From an uncultured Sulfuricurvum sp. (lineage in GTDB: Bacteria > Campylobacterota > Campylobacteria > Campylobacterales > Sulfurimonadaceae): DNA of 40,039 nt. Under the pieces are notes generated by a model. The model was given only the letters and a program-made list of their open reading frames with translations, searched no databases and had not been told where the DNA came from. This document shows, one piece after another, positions 23,991 to 30,884 of this stretch; position 1 is the stretch's first letter; the number at the start of each line of letters is the position of its first letter. The stretch lies in the NCBI RefSeq assembly GCF_937936435.1, contig NZ_CALDDG010000122.1, positions 1 to 40,039 on the forward strand. The letters are read 5' to 3'. The translations under genes were made by a program, and so were the position numbers.

Positions 23991-25487
23991 TTAAAAGAGG
24001 GTCGGGATCGGATTCTCTTCCGTTTTCTTCGATTTAGCCGGAACGGACTTCGTTTCGCCGAAAAAGGTTAATTCGTTTTCGCGCAAGATCCGGATGACGT
24101 TGGTCGTCCCCGGCGTCCCGATAGGGTAGCCTGCGGTAAAGATATACGTATTGTTCTTATCGATAATTCCCCGCTTTAATCCGCTATGGATAATATCGCT
24201 GAGCATCTCTTCCAATCGCCCTTTTTTCGTCAAATATGCCGGGACCACGCCCCATACCATCGTCAGAAGCCGTGCAACTCTCTCTTCGTGTGTCGCAGCA
24301 TAGATCGTCATCTTCGGACGGTATCGCGAAAGTTTTTTAGCCGATTGTCCGGATGTCGTCATGGCAATAATCCCCTCGGCACAGAGCAAATCCCCCAAAC
24401 GGACTGCTGATTCGTTGACCCTGTCCATGGAATCGTCATAGCCGAAATCGAATTTTCCAAACGGATAAATCTCTTCAATCGCCCGAATCGTATTAACCAT
24501 CGTTTCAACGACCAAAACGGGATTATGCCCGATTGCGCTCTCTTCTGAAAGCATGACGGCATCCGTCCCGTCCAATACCGCATTGGCGACGTCACTGATT
24601 TCCGCACGGGTCGCCGACTCTTTTTCAGTCATCGACAATAACATCTGCGTCGCGGTAATAACCGGTTTTGAATGTTCATTGGCCTTATCGATCAACATTT
24701 TTTGAATGGTCGGAACGCGGAAATACGGAACCTCGATCCCCAAATCTCCCCGCGCAACCATGATTCCGTCCGAATGGCGCAAAATCTCGTCGATATTATC
24801 TACCGCATCAAACTTTTCGATTTTGGCGATAAGCTGTACTTCTCCGCCGCATGAGCGGACGACATCACGGGCATTGATCATATCCTGAGCGTTTTGGACA
24901 AACGAAATTGCCATAAAATCGACACCGTTGGCAACCCCCCAAGCGATGTCGGATTTGTCTTTCTCGGTCAAAATATCGATTCCCAAACGGGTATTTGGAA
25001 AATTGATCCCTTTATTAGAGGTGAGTTTTCCTTTGTTTTCAATGAGTGCTTCGACATGCGTGTCGTGTATTTCTACGATCTTAGCCCGAATCGTACCGTC
25101 GTAAAGATAGATGGCATCATCTTTTTTAAGCAGTTTCAAAATATCGCTTTGATTGATCGATACCCGGTAATGATTTTCACCGATTTTTTCCCCTTCGATC
25201 GTTTCGTACCAAAAATCGAGTCTATCGCCGATCTCGAAATAAAAATCTTCTTTAAGTTTTCCGACACGGATTTTCGGGCCGCTGATATCTTGCAAAACAC
25301 CTACCAGCAGTCCCGTCTCTCGCATCGCGGTACGGATGTTGTTTAACACGTTTAAATGGTACTCGTGAGTTCCGTGAGAGAAATTGAGACGAAAAACGTT
25401 CACGCCCGCTTTGATCATTGCGGAGAGGATTTCGATTTTATCGGAAGCGGGACCGACGGTCGCCAATATTTTTGTTCGTTTTTGCAT
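23991..25487 (-). CDS. pyk: Pyruvate kinase
   Basis: Transfers phosphate from phosphoenolpyruvate to ADP. The 498-residue protein starts 'KRTKILATVGPASD' and shows 'NVFRLNFSHG', 'DISGPKIRVG', 'LIAKIEKFDAVDNIDEI', 'MVARGDLGIEV' and the signature 'ITATQMLLSMTEKESATRAEISDVANAVLDGTDAVMLSEESAIG' region, with a C-terminal allosteric domain. The last ~25 residues form a Lys/Ser/Pro-rich tail. It is transcribed alone, divergent from the cyclase-like gene. The direction of use in an autotroph with aldolase nearby is not evident from sequence. Confidence 0.96.
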   Translation of the reverse strand: MQKRTKILATVGPASDKIEILSAMIKAGVNVFRLNFSHGTHEYHLNVLNNIRTAMRETGLLVGVLQDISGPKIRVGKLKEDFYFEIGDRLDFWYETIEGEKIGENHYRVSINQSDILKLLKKDDAIYLYDGTIRAKIVEIHDTHVEALIENKGKLTSNKGINFPNTRLGIDILTEKDKSDIAWGVANGVDFMAISFVQNAQDMINARDVVRSCGGEVQLIAKIEKFDAVDNIDEILRHSDGIMVARGDLGIEVPYFRVPTIQKMLIDKANEHSKPVITATQMLLSMTEKESATRAEISDVANAVLDGTDAVMLSEESAIGHNPVLVVETMVNTIRAIEEIYPFGKFDFGYDDSMDRVNESAVRLGDLLCAEGIIAMTTSGQSAKKLSRYRPKMTIYAATHEERVARLLTMVWGVVPAYLTKKGRLEEMLSDIIHSGLKRGIIDKNNTYIFTAGYPIGTPGTTNVIRILRENELTFFGETKSVPAKSKKTEENPIPTLF

Positions 25488-25602
25488 TCTAAATACCTAT
25501 GAGAATATTTTTGCAAATGGTAGCACATTTTCAATACGTTATCTGTTTGCCTTGCACTCTTGCTATCGGTAAACTCTCAGGGTTTTAAGAGGTCATCTTC
25601 TA

Positions 25603-25608
25603 TACAAT
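25603..25608 (+). promoter_or_regulatory. Predicted -10 box for the cyclase-like gene
   Basis: TACAAT, 39 bases before the ATG, in the 160-bp divergent gap with pyk. The rest of the gap shows no other feature. Confidence 0.4.
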
Positions 25609-25647
25609 AAGTCCATCGATATTAAAATCAAATCACAGTGGAATCCA

Positions 25648-26307
25648 ATGCCCTTTAATGCCATCGAAACCGATATCGTTCTCATCGACATTATCGATTT
25701 TTCACGTCTTTCTATGGATGAACAGCTTGAGATCATCTCGTATCTCTCGCTAACCTATAAAAAAATGATCCAAAAAATGCTCAAAGCATCCGGAATTCCG
25801 ATGAAAAATATGTTGCAGGGGATCATTCCCACGGGAGACGGCTTTTATTGTATCCTCCATCCCGATCTCAAAGGGTTCGGTCCTATTTTAGGACTTTCAT
25901 TCATCCATTTTTCCGATTTGATCGCCAGAGACTACCCCTATTTTCGGGGTATACGCGTTGCCGTACATACCGGGAAGGTACACCGTTTCGAAGACATTCT
26001 CGGTAATGAAAACTTTGTCGGGGACGGGTTAAACGAATGCGCCCGCTTCATCGAAATTAAGAATCTTATCATCAGTACCGTCATTATTTCCGACAGTGCC
26101 TATGAATCACTAGAAGCGTTTTTACACCGGCACGAGGATTTTCATGCCCTGTTGGAAAAATGCGAGTTTCGGCATAGTACCCTGCACAGTTTTAAAGACA
26201 AACATAATATCGACCGTCACGGCTATCTGATCTGGATGCGCAAAGGGGCCATTATCCCTCCGCCGAAAGAGCAATGGCTCAATCCGCAAAAGAAACATCT
26301 CTTTTAA
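25648..26307 (+). CDS. Stand-alone class III nucleotidyl-cyclase-like protein
   Basis: A 219-residue soluble protein made of little more than one class III cyclase fold. D14 in 'LIDIIDFS' and D64 in 'PTGDGF' fit the two metal-binding Asp positions. 'IRVAVHTGKV' (102-111) fits the central strand-turn, and N129 and R133 in 'VGDGLNECARF' fit the transition-state Asn and Arg. The usual adenine-specifying Lys before the GD motif is not present, so substrate is open (ATP, GTP or none). There is no sensor domain, HAMP or membrane helix. The next gene on the same strand, a helix-turn-helix/coiled-coil protein, starts 71 bp downstream. Confidence 0.78.
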   Translation: MPFNAIETDIVLIDIIDFSRLSMDEQLEIISYLSLTYKKMIQKMLKASGIPMKNMLQGIIPTGDGFYCILHPDLKGFGPILGLSFIHFSDLIARDYPYFRGIRVAVHTGKVHRFEDILGNENFVGDGLNECARFIEIKNLIISTVIISDSAYESLEAFLHRHEDFHALLEKCEFRHSTLHSFKDKHNIDRHGYLIWMRKGAIIPPPKEQWLNPQKKHLF

Positions 26308-26378
26308 CGAGAAAATGATTTTTTTGCTACTATACACTTAAGCGAATATCTGCAAATCTATACCTAGAAGGAGGACTC

Positions 26379-27038
26379 GTGCGTTTTACCGTCGATGAAT
26401 ATGCCAAAACGTTTAAAATGTCCAAAGAGATGATCCAAAACAAAATTCGTACCAAACGCTTAAACTATATTATTGAGGGGGGAGTTACTTATATTATCGT
26501 CCCCCGGAGTTCTTTAGATGAAGAAAAACGCCAAGAACTCGCCCATAATACCAAACCTGCCCCCTCCGTACCTTCGACGCAAAAAACAACGGTGGGAATG
26601 ATCATCGCCCTCTACCAAAAAGAGAATCAACAGCTCAAACTTAAAATCAAAGAACTGGAGACAAAAATCGACCGTCTCGTCCATGACAAAGAACAAATGC
26701 TAATTGCCGAAAGAGAACGTATCGAAGAGATTTATACGGCAAAAGACGAACAGCTTAAAAATCTTTTAGAAGTGATCCATACCAAACTTCTCCTCTCTCA
26801 AGAACATACTGTCCACGATACCGACGTTAGCCCAACGGCGCAAAGTGTGCCCGCTATTTCATCAGGAGTTATCGAACTCAAACGGTATCTCAAATTCATA
26901 GGTATGGGCTCGGAAGAACGCAAACAGGTCAAACGCCGTTTCGAATCGGCATACGGCAGTGATATCCGCATTATCCAAAAAGAAGGGGAATTCTACGTCG
27001 ATCTCTCAAAATACGACTATACCGATTTTCTTTCCTAA
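26379..27038 (+). CDS. Helix-turn-helix and coiled-coil protein (DUF3972-like)
   Basis: A 219-residue protein with a GTG start fixed by a strong AGAAGGAGG site six bases upstream. The N-terminal 45 residues look like an excisionase/MerR-type winged helix ('TVDEYAKTFKMSKEMIQNKIRTKRLNYI'). A Pro-rich linker follows, then a long coiled coil (about 78-130), a second linker and a conserved C-terminal block ('GMGSEERKQVKRRFESAYGSDIR'). The layout resembles the Campylobacterota family DUF3972; I assign that from memory. Role unknown: DNA binding with oligomerisation is a reasonable guess. The stop codon runs straight into a terminator. Confidence 0.75.
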   Translation: MRFTVDEYAKTFKMSKEMIQNKIRTKRLNYIIEGGVTYIIVPRSSLDEEKRQELAHNTKPAPSVPSTQKTTVGMIIALYQKENQQLKLKIKELETKIDRLVHDKEQMLIAERERIEEIYTAKDEQLKNLLEVIHTKLLLSQEHTVHDTDVSPTAQSVPAISSGVIELKRYLKFIGMGSEERKQVKRRFESAYGSDIRIIQKEGEFYVDLSKYDYTDFLS

Positions 27039-27058
27039 AAAAAGGGCTTCCCCTTTTT
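27037..27058 (+). terminator. Intrinsic terminator after the coiled-coil gene
   Basis: An A run, GGG, the loop CTTC, CCC and TTTTT form an 8-bp stem with a U tract. The A run includes the last bases of the TAA stop codon. Confidence 0.85.
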
Positions 27059-27352
27059 CCTTCAAACAATCTTTCCATTTATCCGTTTAACTTGCAAATC
27101 TTTCCGTTCACACTTTCTTAATTGCCCTTAACCGCAAATATCTGCGCCAAATCTTCTTGATCGATTCAAAAATTATAGACAAAATATTATACGGTTTTTC
27201 GTATATTTAATACAATAAAATATATATTTAACTTGGTATAGTTTATGCTTTATTCTATTTTGTGTAGATTTAATACATTATATATATTTTAATGCACAAT
27301 ATTAACTATATTTTATACGTTTTAATGTTTATTTTAAGAAAAGGATATTACA
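27039..27352 (+). other. AT-rich gene-free stretch upstream of the XRE regulator
   Basis: After the terminator there is no credible gene for about 310 bp. From about 27170 the DNA becomes strikingly AT-rich, with repeated TATA/TTTAATAC/ATATAT tracts. These give many possible -10 boxes (for example TATACG and TATAGT types), so no single promoter can be singled out. Such DNA is likely to be bent or easily melted and could hold operators for the adjacent XRE protein. No long perfect inverted repeat was seen. Confidence 0.5.
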
Positions 27353-27370
27353 ATGGAGCAATGGAAATGA
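27353..27370 (+). CDS. Possible five-codon leader ORF (MEQWK) coupled to the XRE gene
   Basis: AAGGA at 27341-27345 stands 7 bases before this ATG, the best ribosome site in the area. The ORF encodes only Met-Glu-Gln-Trp-Lys. Its TGA overlaps the ATG of the XRE gene as ATGA. Ribosomes that finish it would be placed on the XRE start. It could also be a chance arrangement, since GGAG inside it can itself serve the XRE start. Confidence 0.4.
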   Translation: MEQWK

Positions 27371-27606
27371 GCGATCTTTTTAACCTTCTTCATAATGCCG
27401 TTGAGGCGGGACGCAACGGTAAGAAGATTTCTCAAAAAGAGATGGCCAGAGAATTGGGAATTTCCATGCGTACTTATCAGGACTGGAGACTCGGTAATGC
27501 CAAGCCGCAAGCGGCTAAAGCCGTACTGGATATGTTAGGGATGCTTGAAGATGACGAGATCATCCGGGTCGTACGGAAAATAAATAAACTAGGAGAAACG
27601 CAATGA
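27367..27606 (+). CDS. XRE-type helix-turn-helix regulator
   Basis: A 79-residue protein from the ATG at 27367, with GGAG eight bases before it. The helix-turn-helix is 'ISQKEMARELGISMRTYQDWRLG' (residues 21-43), followed by short helices that resemble the Cro/C1 fold. Its 3' end overlaps the next small gene by 4 bp (ATGA). It is preceded by an AT-rich stretch that could hold its operators. The pair with the small basic protein has the size and coupling of a toxin-antitoxin or regulator-effector unit, but no toxin family is recognised. Confidence 0.82.
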   Translation: MSDLFNLLHNAVEAGRNGKKISQKEMARELGISMRTYQDWRLGNAKPQAAKAVLDMLGMLEDDEIIRVVRKINKLGETQ

Positions 27607-27848
27607 GCAGTTTAAGCGAGCAAGAACGAATCGGGCTGGAAGAAGTTTTCTTATCGATCTCTTCTTCCCGTAATTTTTTCCAAAAATGGTCTTTTTTGGG
27701 TAAAAAAACACCCTTCCGCTTAAACGATACCAAAAGCGATTCTTCCCTGATTCTTGCTTCAAAATCGAGAAATTGGCTAAAAAACGGTTTAAAAAACCAC
27801 AAAATAACAAAACTGTTCAATAAATTGCAGAAAAGAAGAAAAAATTAA
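27603..27848 (+). CDS. Small basic protein coupled to the XRE gene
   Basis: An 81-residue protein of no family I recognise. The N-terminal 20 residues are acidic and predicted helical (SEQERIGLEEVFLSI). The C-terminal half is strongly basic, with many Lys, Arg and Asn and no Cys. It ends in KRRKN, suggesting nucleic-acid or membrane-surface binding. AGGAGA seven bases upstream and the ATGA overlap with the XRE stop support real translation. It might be cotranscribed with the HU gene about 110 bp downstream. Confidence 0.68.
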   Translation: MSSLSEQERIGLEEVFLSISSSRNFFQKWSFLGKKTPFRLNDTKSDSSLILASKSRNWLKNGLKNHKITKLFNKLQKRRKN

Positions 27849-27865
27849 GGTAAGAGATATTAAAG

Positions 27866-27934
27866 TATTCGCGGCTAAAACACTTTCCCCCTCCTGTTGT
27901 CTCCTATACACGGGGAGGCCAGAGTGTTATTCGC
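27866..27934 (+). promoter_or_regulatory. Potentially folded leader upstream of the HU gene
   Basis: Two copies of TATTCGC (27866-27872 and 27928-27934) flank a segment with two nested pairing arms: AACACT (27879-27884) with AGTGTT (27923-27928), and CCTCC (27890-27894) with GGAGG (27914-27918). The GGAGG could also be seen by a ribosome. The structure ends 22 bases before the HU ATG, so it could control HU translation. No known riboswitch is recognised. Confidence 0.35.
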
Positions 27935-27956
27935 ATATCTAAATCAAGGGCAATTA

Positions 27957-28241
27957 ATGAATAAAGCACAATTCGTAGAGTTGGTTCAAAAAAGCGGCGG
28001 TTACAAAACAAAAGTTGAAGCTGAAACAGCTATTAAAGCGTTCACGGAAGCAGTAACTTCAGCTCTTGTTGCGAAAGAAGAAGTTTCATTGGTAGGATTC
28101 GGAAGTTTTGCATCTTCTCTTCAAAAAGGAAAAAGCGGTAAAGTTCCGGGAACAAGCAAAACTTACAGCACTGCTGATAAAATGGTTCCTAAATTCAAAC
28201 CGGGCAAAAGTCTTAAAGACAGCGTAGCTGCCGGAAAATAA
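27957..28241 (+). CDS. HU-family DNA-binding protein
   Basis: A 94-residue nucleoid protein. The start at 27957 (MNKAQFVELV) matches the family N-terminus and has AAGGGC upstream; a longer frame would read through the leader structure. The core is 'VSLVGFGSFASSLQKGKSGKVPGTSKTYSTADKMVPKFKPGKSLKD', which matches the HU arm region, with Ser/Thr-Lys residues in place of the usual 'RxxRxGRNPxTG' pattern. That makes the arm less Arg-rich than typical HU, and it may be an HU variant. It is followed by a hairpin terminator. Confidence 0.92.
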   Translation: MNKAQFVELVQKSGGYKTKVEAETAIKAFTEAVTSALVAKEEVSLVGFGSFASSLQKGKSGKVPGTSKTYSTADKMVPKFKPGKSLKDSVAAGK

Positions 28242-28255
28242 TTTCTTCATTTCGG

Positions 28256-28272
28256 TGGGGGATTTTCCCCCA
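28256..28272 (+). terminator. Hairpin after the HU gene
   Basis: TGGGGGA and TCCCCCA pair around a TTT loop, 14 bases after the stop, followed by a short T run (TTT) and pyrimidines. Confidence 0.65.
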
Positions 28273-28305
28273 TTTCCCACACTCTCTTCTTTCTCTCTTT
28301 TTCTG

Positions 28306-28336
28306 TTTACATTTATTTTTTTAAATGAGATATAAT
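28306..28336 (+). promoter_or_regulatory. Promoter of the NERD-like ATPase operon
   Basis: TTTACA (28306-28311), a 19-base T-rich spacer and TATAAT (28331-28336). The box lies inside the longest possible frame of the next gene, which argues for the internal GTG start. Confidence 0.65.
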
Positions 28337-28387
28337 CATTTTTTAAATTACGGTAGTACGAGCGCATTGTATACAAAGGCAATAGAA

Positions 28388-29839
28388 GTGTTTTTCTCTT
28401 TTTTAACACGATTATTTTCATCCCCGCCGCAACAACTCCCCTCATCCGAATCGGAAGAGAATACCGAACTGAAAATTATCGTCATCAAAGAGGGAGGGAA
28501 GTTTTTTCATAACTTCCAGCTCTTTCACCGTGCTACACTCACCTCTATCGATACGTTGATCTTTCTTCCCCATCTGGGAATACTACTGGGTGAAACCGTC
28601 TCCTGGAATCTTACGGAACTTGAAAATGCAACGGTTGAACGGGCGTCTCGGCAAATCAAACGCCCTCCTTCCACTCGGTTTGAAGCAACCGAATCAAAAA
28701 TTCGGCAAAAACTTGCAGATGTTTTGTCATTTGACTTTACCCCTATCTACCGTTTTATTTGGATGAAAAACTTAACGGAAGACGAATTCGATACTCTCGA
28801 TCTCTCTTTTCATGAGCTGCTTCCGAAAAAATATCTTCTGTTTAAAGACGAAAGCGGCGATTCGCTCAAACAAAAACTCTACGCAATGGGACCATATAGA
28901 GACGAACCGTTATCCTCTTTAAAAATTATCGGTGCTTTGAATTCCTATACGTATATCCTGCCTACCTCACAAAATCCAGCCGGTGCGATACTCTCTCCGG
29001 AACAAACCCATTTTCTCTCTGTGCCGCTAGAACTTCAGATGAGTCTGACCGGCGGATACGGAAGCGGAAAAAGCACTCTTCTTCTTCGAAAAGCGATGTT
29101 AATCCTCCTAACCGACAGGGAAGCAAGCGTTCTTTTCATTGCACCGACCCTTTTAGCTTCCGAACTGTTACGCAACGAATTCGTCTCTTTACTCTATTAC
29201 GGAGCGTTAGAGATCGATCTTCTTCGCATAACCTTTACTCCGCCACAAGACGATATCACCGAACACAAATGTTTTCAGGAAGCAACCGTAGTAATGTGCG
29301 ACGATGCGTATCTTCTCGGCGATGCGCTTATCGATCGTATCAAGCACCATCAAGGAAATCGAAGTCTTCTTCTCAGCACCGTTAACCCCGATACGCTTTC
29401 AGAGCATTCCGTCGGACTTCTCCACCGCTACCGAAGTCACATCGATCCCCGTATCGTTACCTCAACGTCACAGAATACTCTGCATCTTCTTTTGTCCGAT
29501 ATTCGTCATCGATTGACGACAAGCCGTAGACAAGAGATCATGATAGTCTTCGCCGATGCCGATTATATCGATATATATAAAGATTCCATCGATGAGTATC
29601 TAGGATCAAACTGCCGTATTGTCACTCCGTCGTTTAGTCTGCAGTATCAAAATCTGGACGACATTGTTTTGACAACTCCGGACTCCATCGGCGGTTTATC
29701 GATACCTCATTTGTTTTTTATCGTAGAAGAGAAGTTTGACGATTACACCTACATACTAAGCCGTGCATCAGAAAGCTCAACTATAATCACATATCCAAAT
29801 CCGCAGGGAGAAGCCGATGCAAAAAATCTACAAGAGTGA
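28388..29839 (+). CDS. NERD-like domain and SF1-type P-loop ATPase, degenerate
   Basis: A 483-residue protein from the GTG at 28388, chosen because AAAGG lies 8 bases upstream and the TATAAT box precludes the longer frame. Residues about 28-95 resemble a NERD nuclease-related domain: D55 in 'SIDTLIFLPHLGILLGET' and E69 fit the D...E pattern, but the Lys of the ExK motif is V71. A P-loop follows (TGGYGSGKST, 221-230) with a Walker B-like VVMCDD (301-306), as in the first half of SF1 helicases. The C-terminal helicase motifs are weak or missing. It may be a DNA-processing ATPase with an inactive nuclease domain, or a sensor/regulator. Its 3' end overlaps msrB by 23 bp. Confidence 0.7.
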   Translation: MFFSFLTRLFSSPPQQLPSSESEENTELKIIVIKEGGKFFHNFQLFHRATLTSIDTLIFLPHLGILLGETVSWNLTELENATVERASRQIKRPPSTRFEATESKIRQKLADVLSFDFTPIYRFIWMKNLTEDEFDTLDLSFHELLPKKYLLFKDESGDSLKQKLYAMGPYRDEPLSSLKIIGALNSYTYILPTSQNPAGAILSPEQTHFLSVPLELQMSLTGGYGSGKSTLLLRKAMLILLTDREASVLFIAPTLLASELLRNEFVSLLYYGALEIDLLRITFTPPQDDITEHKCFQEATVVMCDDAYLLGDALIDRIKHHQGNRSLLLSTVNPDTLSEHSVGLLHRYRSHIDPRIVTSTSQNTLHLLLSDIRHRLTTSRRQEIMIVFADADYIDIYKDSIDEYLGSNCRIVTPSFSLQYQNLDDIVLTTPDSIGGLSIPHLFFIVEEKFDDYTYILSRASESSTIITYPNPQGEADAKNLQE

Positions 29840-30221
29840 CGAAGAGTGGAAAAGTCTCCTCTCTCCCGAAGCCTATGCCGTAGCGCGTCAGCACGGGACA
29901 GAGCGAGCGTTTACCGGAGAATATGCCGATTTTAAAGGGGACGGTATCTATCACTGTGTGTGCTGTAATGCCCCTCTTTTCGATTCGACGGCTAAATTCA
30001 ACTCAGGAACAGGATGGCCGAGTTATTTTGCACCCGTCACTCCCGATGCACTTGAGGAAAAACGGGATACCGCATACGGCATGATCCGTACGGAAGTGCT
30101 CTGTGCGGGTTGCGATGCCCATTTGGGACATGTCTTCCCGGACGGTCCGGCACCGACCGGATTGCGCTATTGTATCAATTCGGTTTGCCTCACTTTTACA
30201 CCACGACAACAGGAGTCTTAA
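29817..30221 (+). CDS. msrB: Peptide methionine (R)-S-oxide reductase
   Basis: Repairs methionine-R-sulfoxide. The 134-residue product has the zinc pairs C47/C50 and C96/C99, the 'FNSGTGWPSY' loop, 'CDAHLGHVF', and the catalytic Cys C119 in 'RYCINSV'. An extra Cys (C122-C124 region, 'NSVCL') replaces the usual Ala/Ser and might act as a resolving residue. There is no signal peptide, so it acts in the cytoplasm. It overlaps the ATPase gene upstream by 23 bp and the cyclophilin start by one base (TAATG), so the three genes form one operon. Confidence 0.95.
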   Translation: MQKIYKSDEEWKSLLSPEAYAVARQHGTERAFTGEYADFKGDGIYHCVCCNAPLFDSTAKFNSGTGWPSYFAPVTPDALEEKRDTAYGMIRTEVLCAGCDAHLGHVFPDGPAPTGLRYCINSVCLTFTPRQQES

Positions 30222-30754
30222 TGCGCCTTATTTTTGTTTTGTTACTTACGTCGATCTTCAGTTTTGCCGCCGAACATCCCCGTGTCTCTTTAGAAACAAC
30301 CCAAGGGAATATTACCCTTGAATTGTATGAAGATGTGGCGCCCTTAGCGGTCGAAAACTTTACGGGATTGGTCAAAAACGGATATTACAACGGATTAACC
30401 TTTCATCGAATCATTAAAAACTTTATGATCCAAGGAGGCGATCCGACCGGAACAGGAGCCGGAGGCGAATCAATCTGGAAAAAACCGTTCAAAGACGAAT
30501 TTAAATCGGGTGTCGTTTTCGATAAACCGGGGATTTTGGCAATGGCCAATGCCGGACCTCGCACGAACGGAAGCCAATTTTTTATCACGACGGCTCAGAC
30601 TCCATGGCTCAACGGCTATCATACGATCTTCGGACGTGTCGTTTCCGGTATGGATACCCTTGCCAAACTTAACAACGTTCAGACAAACGGTCAGCGCGGC
30701 GGCGATAAACCGCTTCAACCGCAAAAAATCATCAAAGCTACCCTTCTACCTTAA
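30221..30754 (+). CDS. Periplasmic cyclophilin-type peptidyl-prolyl isomerase
   Basis: A 177-residue protein with a signal peptide (MRLIFVLLLTSIFSFA) and a cyclophilin domain: 'FHRIIKNFMIQGGDPTGTG', 'GILAMANAGPRTNGSQFFIT' and 'LNGYHTIFGRV' are all present, including the catalytic Arg of FHR. It catalyses proline isomerisation during folding of exported proteins. The ATG at 30221 overlaps the msrB stop and has AGGAG upstream; longer frames have no signal peptide. Together with msrB it suggests a protein-repair theme. Confidence 0.94.
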   Translation: MRLIFVLLLTSIFSFAAEHPRVSLETTQGNITLELYEDVAPLAVENFTGLVKNGYYNGLTFHRIIKNFMIQGGDPTGTGAGGESIWKKPFKDEFKSGVVFDKPGILAMANAGPRTNGSQFFITTAQTPWLNGYHTIFGRVVSGMDTLAKLNNVQTNGQRGGDKPLQPQKIIKATLLP

Positions 30755-30850
30755 TTTTCCTCGGATGCCGCATGGGTTTGTCCCCTCGGCCTCATCTCTA
30801 CTGCTTCAATCCTACTACATAAAGTGTTCTCAAAGAGAGTAATGGGCATA

Positions 30851-30872
30851 ATTTCGTAACCATTTCGTAACC
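30851..30872 (+). promoter_or_regulatory. Tandem 11-bp direct repeat before the phosphate transporter
   Basis: ATTTCGTAACC occurs twice back to back, ending 12 bases before the ATG. The spacing and the TTTC-N7-TTTC pattern resemble the C. jejuni PhosR box as I remember it (GTTTC repeats with an 11-bp period). A CATAAT -10-like box at 30847-30852 would put the repeat over the transcription start, an unusual position for an activator site. Confidence 0.45.
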
Positions 30873-30884
30873 ATTGGAGCTTTT

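Noticed and set aside
27897..27956. A longer N-terminus for the HU protein
   Set aside because: The extra residues come from the leader structure and do not fit the HU family, which begins at the ATG at 27957.
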